From: CAMLDH01 sp966250375
Lineage (GTDB): Bacteria; Pseudomonadota; Gammaproteobacteria; Burkholderiales; Burkholderiaceae_D
DNA: 31,652 nucleotides
Assembly: GCA_966250375.1 (NCBI GenBank)
Contig: CBINHE010000048.1
Span: forward strand, 1 to 31,652
Direction: 5' to 3'
A program made the position numbers and the translations under genes. Positions 7,489 to 16,199 of the stretch are shown here, piece after piece. Under the pieces are notes generated by a model. It was not told the DNA's origin. It saw only the letters and a program-made list of their open reading frames with translations, and ran no database searches. How positions within the stretch are numbered: position 1 is the first letter of the stretch; the number at the start of each line of letters is the position of its first letter.

Positions 7489-9195
7489 TTAGCCAGGATT
7501 GGCCATCGCAAGGGTGATCACGAATCTGCCGCTGGTTTCGCCCATTCGATCTTCCGAAAGGTTGAGCCGGTATTCATAGTCGATCATCGCGCCGTTATTC
7601 AAACACAATTCGCGCGCCAAGTAGAGCCCCAATCCGGTCCCCTTGCTCGACGTGGTGTAAAACGGTTCGAACAAGTGTGCGCGAATTTCGGGGGTAAGCG
7701 GCTTACCGTCGTCCTGCACATGCAATTCGAGTCGATTGACGGCATCGGACAGAGCATAAATACGAATGCTGCCATCACGTCCGCTGGCATAGCGTATCGC
7801 ATTCGACAACAAATTCACCACCACTTCGCGCAAATGCAGCGGGTCGAACCAAACATGGTACCGGCCCATTTCGCCTAAATGAATCATTGCGGGGGACAAG
7901 CTATGCGTTTCCCTGAATTCTCCCAGAATTTCAGCTAAAAATGGGCCTAACGCAAGGGGATCGCCATGCGTTTGTGCCTTACGCGACAATTTCAGAATAT
8001 CTTCAATCATCTGGTTCAAACGTGCCACATTGCCGCTAATGATCTTCAACAGGCGGGTCTGGGCCGGATCCGACGTCTCTTCATGCAGCAGGGAACACGC
8101 ATACGAAATCGCGGAAAGCGGGTTGCGCACCTCATGCGCAATACTGGCGGTCAGGCGGCCCATCGACGCCAGCTTCAGTTGCTGAGCCTGGCTCTCGATT
8201 TCCGTCACGTCCTGCAAAAAAATCACCGAGCGCTCTTCCGCCAATCCTGGCGTTTGAACCGTCGCAAAGCGCAACTTCAGATGAGCGTTCAACTCGTGGC
8301 GGGTACGCCAAACCGTGTTTTTCCATGCCGAAGAAATTTCGTCGCCTGGTTTAACGACGACAAACGCCGTGGCATCCGCCGTTTCCGAAGCACTGCCGGC
8401 AGGTCGCGCCGACCACGCGAAAAAGGCATTTGCAATCGGCGCCAAATGAGGAATTTCTGTCACTCGATAATGCGGCTCGGCATAAGGAACAGACAATCCC
8501 AGCATGCGCTCCGCAGCCGGATTGCCTGTCAATATTTCGCCATCGCTCCCGATCACCAAAATGCCGTCACCCATGTCGGCGATGACGAGACGATTAATCG
8601 ACTCCTGTAGTTGCAGGTCGATACCGCGCCGGGTCGCCAATTCTTCCTGCCTGACCAGCTTGGCGGCTAGGCGGTTGACGACAAACGCCGTCGAAAGAAA
8701 TGCCGCGCCATACAGCCCGGCTCGCAGAAAAGTCTGTTCCACCGGCAGCGTAATGGCTTGATAGACGCTCTCCGCCAAGAGGAAGAGTGTTGTGACGGAG
8801 GCGAAGAATAGTGCCAGCATCATCGGCGCCAGGATGGCGCCGCCGGCGAGCGGAAACAGATACAGAATCGCCAGGCCGCTTTTAGTCCCGCCTGCCGTCA
8901 CATACAACATCGAAATGACCGCAATATCGGCGGCAATTTGCGCCAATAGCTGCATCGTGAAATGCCGACGGTAACGCACCACCAGTACGGCAAAGCAGAT
9001 CGAAAGGAAAAGATACGCGATGCAGATTTGCCAATAGCGCAAAAAATATATTGCATCCGCGCTTTTTCTGAAATTTAAAACCAGATACACCAGCAACACG
9101 ACCGTGATCACGATGCGCGTAATGCTGAACGTCAAAAGCGTTTGCCAAAACGTTTCGTGCGTTTTAACCGTGTATCTGTGCGCGACTTGCCTCAT
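7489..9195 (-). CDS. pilS: Membrane sensor histidine kinase PilS
   Basis: Inner-membrane histidine kinase of the type IV pilus two-component system, 568 residues. The N-terminal part (about 20-178) holds around six hydrophobic segments with very short loops, the layout of PilS, which senses within the membrane. A PAS domain (about 199-335) and a HisKA/HATPase core follow: H-box with His354 (SIAHEVRNP), N-box Asn461-Asn465, G1 near 496 (DDGKP) and G2 near 519-524 (GTGLGL). The ATG lies three bases beyond the stop of the PP0621-like gene, so the two are surely co-transcribed. The adjacent pilR encodes the partner. The signal sensed cannot be read from sequence. Confidence 0.88.
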   Translation of the reverse strand: MRQVAHRYTVKTHETFWQTLLTFSITRIVITVVLLVYLVLNFRKSADAIYFLRYWQICIAYLFLSICFAVLVVRYRRHFTMQLLAQIAADIAVISMLYVTAGGTKSGLAILYLFPLAGGAILAPMMLALFFASVTTLFLLAESVYQAITLPVEQTFLRAGLYGAAFLSTAFVVNRLAAKLVRQEELATRRGIDLQLQESINRLVIADMGDGILVIGSDGEILTGNPAAERMLGLSVPYAEPHYRVTEIPHLAPIANAFFAWSARPAGSASETADATAFVVVKPGDEISSAWKNTVWRTRHELNAHLKLRFATVQTPGLAEERSVIFLQDVTEIESQAQQLKLASMGRLTASIAHEVRNPLSAISYACSLLHEETSDPAQTRLLKIISGNVARLNQMIEDILKLSRKAQTHGDPLALGPFLAEILGEFRETHSLSPAMIHLGEMGRYHVWFDPLHLREVVVNLLSNAIRYASGRDGSIRIYALSDAVNRLELHVQDDGKPLTPEIRAHLFEPFYTTSSKGTGLGLYLARELCLNNGAMIDYEYRLNLSEDRMGETSGRFVITLAMANPG

Positions 9196-9198
9196 GCA

Positions 9199-9423
9199 CT
9201 AAGCGGGCGAATGCCGGCTGCGATGCTCTTCGCAGCAAAACACATTGCCTGAAGAGTTGACAACGGCTTCGGAGGCGGGAAAATATACTTCGCAGTGCAT
9301 GCAGCGCACCATCGGTTCGACGACGTTCTTGCCACTGGTGGCGCCGGCTTCAACATGCGGTTTCTTGCTGCGCCACAGCCAGATCACCGCCGAGCCTATC
9401 GCCAGCCACAACAGGAGCTTCAT
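9199..9423 (-). CDS. Small PP0621-family membrane protein with a Cys-rich zinc-ribbon-like tail
   Basis: A 74-residue protein with one N-terminal membrane segment (about 3-17, LLLWLAIGSAVIWLW) and a cytosolic tail carrying C41-x-x-C44 and C63-C64-x-x-H67, which could bind zinc. It belongs to the PP0621 family of uncharacterised proteins, which lies between the ccsA-like gene and pilS in many betaproteobacteria. Its ATG overlaps the stop of the preceding ccsA-like gene as ATGA, showing translational coupling; GGAG is present just upstream. A longer in-frame extension exists only because the frame stays open inside the ccsA-like gene. The function is unknown. Its fixed place beside a haem-handling type membrane protein and a pilus kinase is the only clue. 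Confidence 0.8.
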   Translation of the reverse strand: MKLLLWLAIGSAVIWLWRSKKPHVEAGATSGKNVVEPMVRCMHCEVYFPASEAVVNSSGNVFCCEEHRSRHSPA

Positions 9424-10229
9424 GCCAGCCCCCGGTGCAAGACTACCTCGAGCACGAAGCGGCTGCCGACATATGCTAATAACAAAGTCGCAAAACCGAA
9501 CAAGGTAAAACTCAGGGCGGTCTTGCCGCGCCAGCCGCGCCATCGGCGTCCGGCCAGCAGCACGCCGAACAATGCCCATGACAGCATCGTGAAAACGAGC
9601 TTGTGATCCCATTTGAATGCCTTGCCGAATAGCTGCTCGGAAAATACAACCCCCGACAAGACGGTCAACGTCAACAGGGAAAATCCGACTGCAATCAATC
9701 GGAACAACAATTTTTCCATCGTCAGCAATGCTGGCAAACGATCGATGGCCAAGGCAAACCATCCGCTTTTTGCACTGCCGTGCGTATGCAATTTGGATTC
9801 CTGCAGTGCCATCAGCACCGCATGGAAAGCGGCAATGGTGAGTGTGCTGTAAGCCAGAATCGCAATCGCGATGTGCCAAGAAAACAATGCGGATTTGCCG
9901 TTCAGCGGCACTACGCTGCCGGGAAATATTGCAGGCAGAATGACGGCCACGGCAGCGCAGGGCAGCATCAGCGCCCGCAAGCTATCCAGCGCAAAATTAC
10001 GGTTTTCCAGCCAATACACACCAACCGAAATCCACAGCGCTGCCGACAACATGATCGAAAATCCCAGCCGTAACGAACCGGGTGCGATCACATCGGCCCA
10101 CAATGCGCCGCCGTGCAGCAGCCATGCGAGTGCGGTTCCGATCGAAATGGGGAAGCACAAACGCGATGGCAGGAATGCGCAGCCGGCATAGAGCAGAGCC
10201 GCCAAAACGAAAAAGTATATTTCCATCAT
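9420..10229 (-). CDS. CcsA/YpjD-type cytochrome c assembly membrane protein
   Basis: A 269-residue polytopic inner-membrane protein with about eight hydrophobic segments, of the cytochrome c assembly (CcsA/CcmC/YpjD) family. Candidate haem-ligating histidines are H119 (SWHIAI) and H209 (WDHKLVF), with H39 near the second segment. Family members handle haem, though the YpjD/CorE-like branch has no firmly known reaction, so no symbol is given. Either of two adjacent ATGs (10227-10229 or 10224-10226) may be used. Neither has a clear ribosome site, but a TAAACT -10-like element sits only a few bases upstream, so the message may be almost leaderless. It heads the ccsA-pilSR-ampD string. In related genomes this gene usually lies divergent to ffh; here a 6-kb transporter module intervenes. 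Confidence 0.8.
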   Translation of the reverse strand: MMEIYFFVLAALLYAGCAFLPSRLCFPISIGTALAWLLHGGALWADVIAPGSLRLGFSIMLSAALWISVGVYWLENRNFALDSLRALMLPCAAVAVILPAIFPGSVVPLNGKSALFSWHIAIAILAYSTLTIAAFHAVLMALQESKLHTHGSAKSGWFALAIDRLPALLTMEKLLFRLIAVGFSLLTLTVLSGVVFSEQLFGKAFKWDHKLVFTMLSWALFGVLLAGRRWRGWRGKTALSFTLFGFATLLLAYVGSRFVLEVVLHRGLA

Positions 10230-10284
10230 TTAAGTTTACACCATGTGGCGTTGATCGCGACGGGGCCGAGAATGGTATCACTCG

Positions 10285-11634
10285 TCATTCAGTACCGCGC
10301 CCGGCTGCAAGTTGGTATTTCTTGATTTTGTCGTACAGCGTCTTTTTTGGCATGCCCAAGCGGTCCGCCGCGGCAGCAACATTATTGTCGGTCGTGGCCA
10401 GCGCATCTGCAATCAACATCCGTTCATATGCATCGACTTGCTGCGGCAACGCGCTCCTCCCGTCCGTCGCAGCACTCGTGTCGGCATGCGGCCCATCCGG
10501 CCATCCATCCATGACGCCGAGCACAAGTCGATCGGCAAAGTTGCGCAATTCGCGTACGTTGCCCGCCCAATCACGCGCCTGCCATTGCGCCATTTGCGCC
10601 GTACTCCATTGCGGCACCGGACGCTGATAGCGGATCGCGGCACCTTGTGCAAAATGCGCCAGCAGCATTGGAATATCCTCGCGGCGCTCGACCAGTCGCG
10701 GTAAATCGATGCTGACCACTCCGATCCGATAATACAAATCTTCCCGGAATGCGCCTTGCGTACTCAAGCGCAGCAAATCCGCTTTGCTGGCCGCGATAAA
10801 GCGGCAATCGATCACGATTGCCTCGTTGCCTCCCAGACGTTCAAGCCGGCGTTCTTGCAATACCTGCAACAGTTTCACCTGCAGCGCGAGCGGCATGCTT
10901 TCTATCTCGTCAAGAAACACCGTGCCGCCATTGGCATACTCGAGCTTCCCGATGCGCCGCTTTTGTGCGCTGGTGAACGCACCCGCTTCGTGACCGAAGA
11001 TTTCGCTCTCGAACATCGCTTCGGGCAACGCACCGCAATTAATGGCGACAAACTGGCCTTTGCGCCCGCTGGCCAGATGCAGTTGGCGCGCCACCACCTC
11101 CTTGCCGCACCCGGTCTGGCCATTGATCAATATATCGGCGGCCGTGGGACCCACACTACGGATTAGCATCCGGACCCGTTCAATCGCTGCGGATTCACCG
11201 ATCAGGGTTGGCATGTCTGGATGGCTAGACCAAGCCGCCTTCAGGCGCTGGTTTTCCAACACGAGATTGCGTTTTTCCTGCGCGCGCTTGACGGTCTCCA
11301 GCAAGCGTTCTGCGGCAAACGGTTTTTCAATGAAGTCATACGCGCCGGCCCGCATCGCATCCACCGCCATGCTGACGTCGCCGTGACCAGTCACCACGAT
11401 CACCGGCAAATCGGGGTCCATTGCCACCATCTGCGCCAGCATTTCAAGCCCTGATTTTCCCGGCAAGCGCACGTCGGTCACGACCACGCCGGGAAAGCCC
11501 GGCTGCAGACGGGATCGTGCCTGCTCCGCACTTGCGCAGGCGTACACAGTAAAACCGCCCAGTTCCAGCGTCTGCGCCGTTGCCATGCGGACCGCATCCT
11601 CATCTTCAATCAATATTGCTTCAAACGTTGGCAT
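10285..11634 (-). CDS. DctD-like sigma54-dependent response regulator
   Basis: NtrC-family activator of 449 residues, closest in style to DctD. It has a receiver domain (1-120, phospho-acceptor Asp54), an AAA+ domain with Walker A GQTGCGKE (172-179), a sigma54-contact loop reading GAFTSA (218-223) instead of the usual GAFTGA, Walker B VFLDE (239-243), and a Fis-type helix-turn-helix near 415-445 (ADRLGMPKKTLYDKIKK, typical of DctD). Its ATG immediately follows the stop of the kinase gene, so the pair is coupled. DctD proteins normally control C4-dicarboxylate uptake, but here the neighbours are a NitT/TauT-type ABC transporter. A strong sigma54 promoter lies in front of that operon (16185-16199), so the operon is the likely target. 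Confidence 0.87.
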   Translation of the reverse strand: MPTFEAILIEDEDAVRMATAQTLELGGFTVYACASAEQARSRLQPGFPGVVVTDVRLPGKSGLEMLAQMVAMDPDLPVIVVTGHGDVSMAVDAMRAGAYDFIEKPFAAERLLETVKRAQEKRNLVLENQRLKAAWSSHPDMPTLIGESAAIERVRMLIRSVGPTAADILINGQTGCGKEVVARQLHLASGRKGQFVAINCGALPEAMFESEIFGHEAGAFTSAQKRRIGKLEYANGGTVFLDEIESMPLALQVKLLQVLQERRLERLGGNEAIVIDCRFIAASKADLLRLSTQGAFREDLYYRIGVVSIDLPRLVERREDIPMLLAHFAQGAAIRYQRPVPQWSTAQMAQWQARDWAGNVRELRNFADRLVLGVMDGWPDGPHADTSAATDGRSALPQQVDAYERMLIADALATTDNNVAAAADRLGMPKKTLYDKIKKYQLAAGRGTE

Positions 11635-13443
11635 TCAAGCTCCCTCCGGCGTGGATACGGCCGGCAGGCGCACCACGAATTCGGCGCCGCCACCCGGGTG
11701 ATTATGCGCGGCAAGCTGGCCGTTCATCGCCTGCACAATCGACGACGAGATCGCCAGCCCCAAGCCTAATCCTTTGCCGGATGGCTTGGTGGTAAAAAAC
11801 GGTTCGAACAGGTGAGACGCCACCTGCGCCGGAATTCCCGCGCCGGAATCGCGAATATAGATTACGGCATCGGCGCCGTCGCGCGTCAGCGTCACTTGCA
11901 CCCTTTTCTCCGCGACGTCGTCAACCGCATCGAGCGCATTGCGCATCAAATTGATCAATACCTGTTCGGTGCGCACCGCATCTCCGATCACTTCAACCGC
12001 GTCCCGAATGTCAATTTCCAGTTGCACCGCATTGCGTTGAAAGTTGTTGTGCACCAGCCGCGCCGAGGCTTCGATCGATTGCGGCAAATCCACAGTCGCC
12101 ACGGTCTCATGGCTCTTGCGTGCAAATCCCTTGAGCTGGCCGATGATCGCCCCCATGCGAGCGCTAGCCGCGCTGATATGCGCCAGATTTTCCGTAGCTT
12201 GCTCGACTTGGCCGCGCGACAGAAAGATCACCGCGTTATCGGCGAACGCACGGATCGCTGCCAAAGGTTGATTCAGCTCATGCGTGACGCCGGCCGCCAT
12301 CTGGCCCAGCATCGCCAGCTTGCCGGCCTGCACCATTTCATTTTGCGTTGAGCGCAGCAGATGTTCCGCTTCCTTCAGCTTCGCATATTTGGTTTCGATG
12401 TTTTTATTCGCCCGCAACAACTCTTCGGTGCGCTGTGCAATTTTCTGCTCCAGCTCCTTTGCCGCTTGCTGCAGTGCATTGCGTGAAGCCAGCCGCTCTT
12501 CCATCCGACGTCGGCGCTGATGAATAGCCCACCATGACACGACCGCAATCGCCAGCAGCAACGCGGCGACCATGGCCGATAGCCACGCAGTTCGGGCGAT
12601 GCGTGTCTCCGATGGAAACAGCATCAACTGCCATCCTTGCCGACCGACAGGCCGGGCAACGAAGTCGCCGAAACCGGCCTGCATTGCTTTCGGCAAAGTG
12701 GTAATCGGCACGATCGACCGGCCGGCGTACTGCAGTGTACCGGTCAGCGCCTGTTGCGCCGCTTGATCGAGCGGATGCAGGCTGCGATACTTCCATGCGA
12801 CGCGGTTGCTCAGGAAAACCACGCCGCTGCGATCCGTCAATGCAATCGGCTCTTCACTGCTGCGCCAGGTTTGTTCGAATTCGGCCAGACTGATCTTGAC
12901 CGCCATCACACCAATCGGCGCCGCGTTGCCGCGTTGCGCCCCTTGTGCATAGACCGGTTGCGTGATGAAATAACCTGGTTCATTAGTGGTACTGCCGATG
13001 CCATAGAAACGACCGGCATTACCACCCAGCGCATCCCGAAAATACGGGCGAAAGGCAAAATTATTGCCGACGAAGCTTTGCGCCTGATCCCAGTTGCTGG
13101 AAGCGAGTGTCAGTCCATTGCGGTCCATCAAATAGATTGCGACCACTTTTGCGTGGCGCTGAATCGATTGCAGCGTCCGGTTCAAGCGATCGATTACCGC
13201 CTTGTCAGCCGGATGCGCTAACGCCTGCACCGCTTCCGGTTGAAAAGCGAGCGTAAAGGGCAGCGTTTCAAACTTTTCCAGCACCGACTCCAGATCCAGC
13301 GTAACAATCTGCAACTGGCGCTCGCCGATGGCGCGAATGTCGCTGCGCGCCTTGCTGGCGGCAAACCCATAGGCGGCGAATACAATGGCAGCGGAACATG
13401 CGATGGCAACTGCGACCACGCCGATTCGTTTAGTGGAGCGCAT
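11635..13443 (-). CDS. DctB-like sensor histidine kinase with periplasmic Cache domain
   Basis: Membrane histidine kinase of 602 residues from the chosen ATG. It has a transmembrane helix at about 6-28, a large periplasmic double-Cache-type sensor (about 29-285), a second membrane helix (about 286-308), a coiled-coil linker (about 310-370) and a kinase core with His388 in THELNQPLAAIRAF, the DctB-type H-box, then a C-terminal ATPase with GKGLGLGLAIS. The ATG at 13441-13443 is preferred because it places the first helix at the N terminus and has GGAAAA upstream. A longer start at 13518 would add 25 residues and sit 19 bases after the ATPase stop. It should phosphorylate the DctD-like regulator encoded next. 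The Cache domain suggests a small organic ligand, perhaps the transported one. Confidence 0.85.
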   Translation of the reverse strand: MRSTKRIGVVAVAIACSAAIVFAAYGFAASKARSDIRAIGERQLQIVTLDLESVLEKFETLPFTLAFQPEAVQALAHPADKAVIDRLNRTLQSIQRHAKVVAIYLMDRNGLTLASSNWDQAQSFVGNNFAFRPYFRDALGGNAGRFYGIGSTTNEPGYFITQPVYAQGAQRGNAAPIGVMAVKISLAEFEQTWRSSEEPIALTDRSGVVFLSNRVAWKYRSLHPLDQAAQQALTGTLQYAGRSIVPITTLPKAMQAGFGDFVARPVGRQGWQLMLFPSETRIARTAWLSAMVAALLLAIAVVSWWAIHQRRRRMEERLASRNALQQAAKELEQKIAQRTEELLRANKNIETKYAKLKEAEHLLRSTQNEMVQAGKLAMLGQMAAGVTHELNQPLAAIRAFADNAVIFLSRGQVEQATENLAHISAASARMGAIIGQLKGFARKSHETVATVDLPQSIEASARLVHNNFQRNAVQLEIDIRDAVEVIGDAVRTEQVLINLMRNALDAVDDVAEKRVQVTLTRDGADAVIYIRDSGAGIPAQVASHLFEPFFTTKPSGKGLGLGLAISSSIVQAMNGQLAAHNHPGGGAEFVVRLPAVSTPEGA

Positions 13444-13536
13444 GCGGTTTTCCGTGCAATCATCGATGAAGTTGATGAATTGCATTCTACTGCAGCACTC
13501 AAATAACCAGCCAAGCATTGTCCCTGTGGGCCGTTG

Positions 13537-14334
13537 CTAATCGACAGCGGCCATCCGTATTTCGTCATTGTGATGGCGTTGTTGTTCTTCCATCACCAGT
13601 TCACCGAGTTCGCGCTTGAGTGTATTGAATTCCGACGCCGATGGGTCGCGCAGACGCGGCAGCTTGACCATGATGTCGCGCTTGACGGTACCGGGACGAT
13701 ACGTCATCACGACGATGCGGTCAGCCAGGTAAATCGCTTCTTCAATACTGTGCGTAACGAAAATGATGGTCTTGTTCAATTCAGCCCAAATGCGCAGCAA
13801 CTCGTCCTGCAAATTACGACGGGTCAACGCATCAAGCGCACCAAATGGTTCATCCATCAACATGATGGGGGAGTCGAGTGCCAGCACACGGGCAATTGCG
13901 ACCCGCTGGCGCATGCCGCCGGACAGGTCTTTCGGAAACCGTTTTTTGAAATCGGCCAAGCCCAGCTTATCGAGCAGTTCCGATACGCGCGCCTGAATTG
14001 CATCGCGATCCATACCTTTGATCTCGAGACCAAAGGCAACGTTTTGCTCGACCGTCATCCACGGAAAGAGCGCGTATTCCTGAAACACCATACCGCGCTC
14101 CGGCCCCGGGCCAGCAATCAGCTTGCCGTCGGCCGTAATGGTGCCGCTCGATGGCAGAGAAAATCCTGCCACTGCATTCAACAAAGTCGATTTGCCGCAG
14201 CCGGACGGCCCGAGCAGGCACACGAACTGGCCATTGGGAATTTCAAGATTGATATCCTTCAGGGCGACCACTTCACGCTCGCTGGTCTTGAACACCTTAT
14301 TGACACCGGAAACCGTAATTTGGGATGCAATCAT
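13537..14334 (-). CDS. ABC transporter ATP-binding protein, NitT/TauT family
   Basis: Cytoplasmic ATPase (265 residues) of a nitrate/sulfonate/taurine-type importer. It has Walker A GPSGCGKST (42-50), Q-loop Gln85, signature LSGGMRQRV (137-145), Walker B IMLMDE (157-162) and switch His195. The ATG (14332-14334) lies one base after the permease stop, with GGAG upstream, so it is translated in step with the permease. An earlier in-frame ATG at 14352 lies inside the permease gene and is less likely. The family includes SsuB, TauB, NrtD and ThiZ; sequence alone does not fix the substrate. Confidence 0.9.
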   Translation of the reverse strand: MIASQITVSGVNKVFKTSEREVVALKDINLEIPNGQFVCLLGPSGCGKSTLLNAVAGFSLPSSGTITADGKLIAGPGPERGMVFQEYALFPWMTVEQNVAFGLEIKGMDRDAIQARVSELLDKLGLADFKKRFPKDLSGGMRQRVAIARVLALDSPIMLMDEPFGALDALTRRNLQDELLRIWAELNKTIIFVTHSIEEAIYLADRIVVMTYRPGTVKRDIMVKLPRLRDPSASEFNTLKRELGELVMEEQQRHHNDEIRMAAVD

Positions 14335-14335
14335 G

Positions 14336-15157
14336 TCAGCTCTCCAGGCCACGGTGCCACCGCAGCAAATGGTTATTCAATTTATTCATTGCCATATCGA
14401 GCGCCAGCCCGATCATGCCGATCGTGAACATGCCTGCCATCACCTTGTCGGTCCACGAATATTCGCGTGCTTCATTAATGCGAAAACCGAGGCCATCAGG
14501 GACCGCAATTAATTCCGATACGATCACGATCATGAATGCAGCGCCGATCGCAATACGCAAGCCAGCCAGGATGTATGGCGTGGCAGCCGGCAGCATCACG
14601 CGGAAAAACATGGTGCGCTGGCTCGCGCCGAGATTGCGCGCGGCACGCAGGTAAATGCTATCCACCTGACGCACGCCCACGATGGTATTGATAAGCACAG
14701 GAAAAAATGCGGCAATGGCAATCATGAATACTGCCGGCGGATTGCCCAACCCAAACCACAGCATCGCCAGAGGCGTGTACGCGCTGGGCGGAATCGGCCG
14801 CAGCACTTGGATCAAGATATACATCTTTCCATAGATGTTCTGACTAGCCCCCATCAATACGCCCAAGGGCAATGCCAGTCCCGCCCCCACCAGAAAACCG
14901 ATCGTGACCCGAACCATACTGCCGACGGCATCGCGGATCAACTCACCAGAAAATGCCCACGCCAGACGACTGCCGGATGACGCTGTGTAAGCTTCCGCGG
15001 GCAATAAATACTGTACCCAGCGTTGCGCGACGGCCAGCGGTGACGGCAGTTTCAAGGGATTGACCCAGCCGAGCATGCACACACCCTGCCATAGCATGAG
15101 CAACACCATGGGTACGATCAAGCCAGCCATGAGCCCGCGCCAATTTATCTTGACCAT
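14336..15157 (-). CDS. ABC transporter permease, SsuC/TauC-like
   Basis: Integral membrane protein of 273 residues with about six hydrophobic helices and the EAA-type cytoplasmic loop (about 169-199, RAARNLGASQRTMF ... LPAATPYILAG) that docks on the ATPase. This is the binding-protein-dependent permease fold of NitT/TauT importers. GGGAGAG stands seven bases before the ATG. It lies 12 bases after the binding-protein stop and one base ahead of the ATPase start, so the three form one transport operon. A single permease gene means the transporter probably uses a homodimer. Confidence 0.9.
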   Translation of the reverse strand: MVKINWRGLMAGLIVPMVLLMLWQGVCMLGWVNPLKLPSPLAVAQRWVQYLLPAEAYTASSGSRLAWAFSGELIRDAVGSMVRVTIGFLVGAGLALPLGVLMGASQNIYGKMYILIQVLRPIPPSAYTPLAMLWFGLGNPPAVFMIAIAAFFPVLINTIVGVRQVDSIYLRAARNLGASQRTMFFRVMLPAATPYILAGLRIAIGAAFMIVIVSELIAVPDGLGFRINEAREYSWTDKVMAGMFTIGMIGLALDMAMNKLNNHLLRWHRGLES

Positions 15158-15169
15158 GATTTGCTCTCC

Positions 15170-16147
15170 CTATTTAACGTTCAGACTCTTCTTGGCCTGA
15201 TCCAGCAAGTCGGTTTTTACCCAGTCTTTCGCCACCGGCGGCTTCGCCATTTTGCCAACGCCGTATTGACGCATTACATCCGTTGTGACCTGGATATGCT
15301 CGGCATTGATATCATAGGAATAAGGCGCATTTCCGATGGCGTCATTGAAATCCTCTTTGGAAATCTGTCCCTTGAATATCGTCTCGCGCACATATTTTTC
15401 AGCCAATCCCTTGTTCTCGATAAAACCCTTGGTGGATTCGACAAAGCAACGCATGAATTTCTCGGCAACCGGGCGCCGCTCCTTGTAGAATTTTTCGGTC
15501 ATGACCAAGGTGCGGATGGGCTCGCCGATCGGTGTGTCATAAGGCTTCATTACTTCCACCGCAAAGCCCTTGTTGATCGCTTGCGACGATTGCGGTTCGC
15601 TCTGCATGATGGCATCCAGGTTCTTCCCGAGCAGCGCCTGATTCAAATCGGCGAACGCCAGATAAACCACCTGCACGTCCTTACCCGGCTGATCTGACAT
15701 AGTCAGGCCGTTTTTCGCCAGTTCGGCTGCCAGCAGCACCTCGTGAATTCCGCCGCGGGTGACACCGACTCTCTTGCCCTTCAAGTCCTTGATCGATTTA
15801 ATGCCGACATCCGGCCGCGCCACCAGCCGCGCGCCACCCTTGGCAAAGCCGCCCACCACAAAGATCGGCGCACCGTTGGCGCGAGCGGAGATTGCGCCTT
15901 CGGATGCCGTTGCGCCCACATCCAACTCACCGGCAAGAATCGCCTGCATCACGTCCGGCCCTTTCGCAAATAGGTGTTCCTCGACCTTGAATCCGCATTT
16001 CGGGGCGATCTCCTTGATATAGGAAACGGCGCCGTAATGGGCGAACTTGAGATTGCCAAGCCGGACTACATCGTCCGCCCGGGCTTGTGCTGCTGCCAAG
16101 ATAACGGTCGATGCCAGTAGCACAGTACGAATCAATGTCTGATGCAT
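15170..16147 (-). CDS. ABC transporter substrate-binding protein, NitT/TauT family
   Basis: Periplasmic binding protein, 325 residues, with a clear signal peptide (1-24, hydrophobic VLLASTVILAAA ending AQARA). The mature part has the two-lobe NMT1/SsuA-type fold (VRLGNLKFAHYGAVSYI near the N terminus; ILAGELDVGATASEGAISARANGAP in lobe 1). The ATG at 16145-16147 is chosen because GGAGA lies six bases upstream and the signal peptide begins there; the frame stays open upstream but that part has no protein character. It is the first gene of the transporter operon, about 26 bases downstream of the expected start from the sigma54 promoter. Possible substrates include sulfonates, nitrate, aromatic acids or pyrimidine precursors; none can be chosen. 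Confidence 0.88.
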   Translation of the reverse strand: MHQTLIRTVLLASTVILAAAQARADDVVRLGNLKFAHYGAVSYIKEIAPKCGFKVEEHLFAKGPDVMQAILAGELDVGATASEGAISARANGAPIFVVGGFAKGGARLVARPDVGIKSIKDLKGKRVGVTRGGIHEVLLAAELAKNGLTMSDQPGKDVQVVYLAFADLNQALLGKNLDAIMQSEPQSSQAINKGFAVEVMKPYDTPIGEPIRTLVMTEKFYKERRPVAEKFMRCFVESTKGFIENKGLAEKYVRETIFKGQISKEDFNDAIGNAPYSYDINAEHIQVTTDVMRQYGVGKMAKPPVAKDWVKTDLLDQAKKSLNVK

Positions 16148-16184
16148 GTTTATCTCCATGTAGTTAGCTTGCCTGAACACTATT

Positions 16185-16199
16185 GCAGCCTTCGTGCCA
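16185..16199 (-). promoter_or_regulatory. Sigma54 (RpoN) promoter of the transporter operon
   Basis: On the minus strand TGGCACGAAGGCTGC has the invariant -24 GG (16197-16198) and -12 GC (16185-16186) exactly ten bases apart, and differs from the consensus TGGCACG-N4-TTGC at one base. Transcription would start near 16173, 26 bases ahead of the binding-protein ATG and its ribosome site. The last gene of this operon encodes a sigma54 activator, which makes the assignment coherent. Confidence 0.85.
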
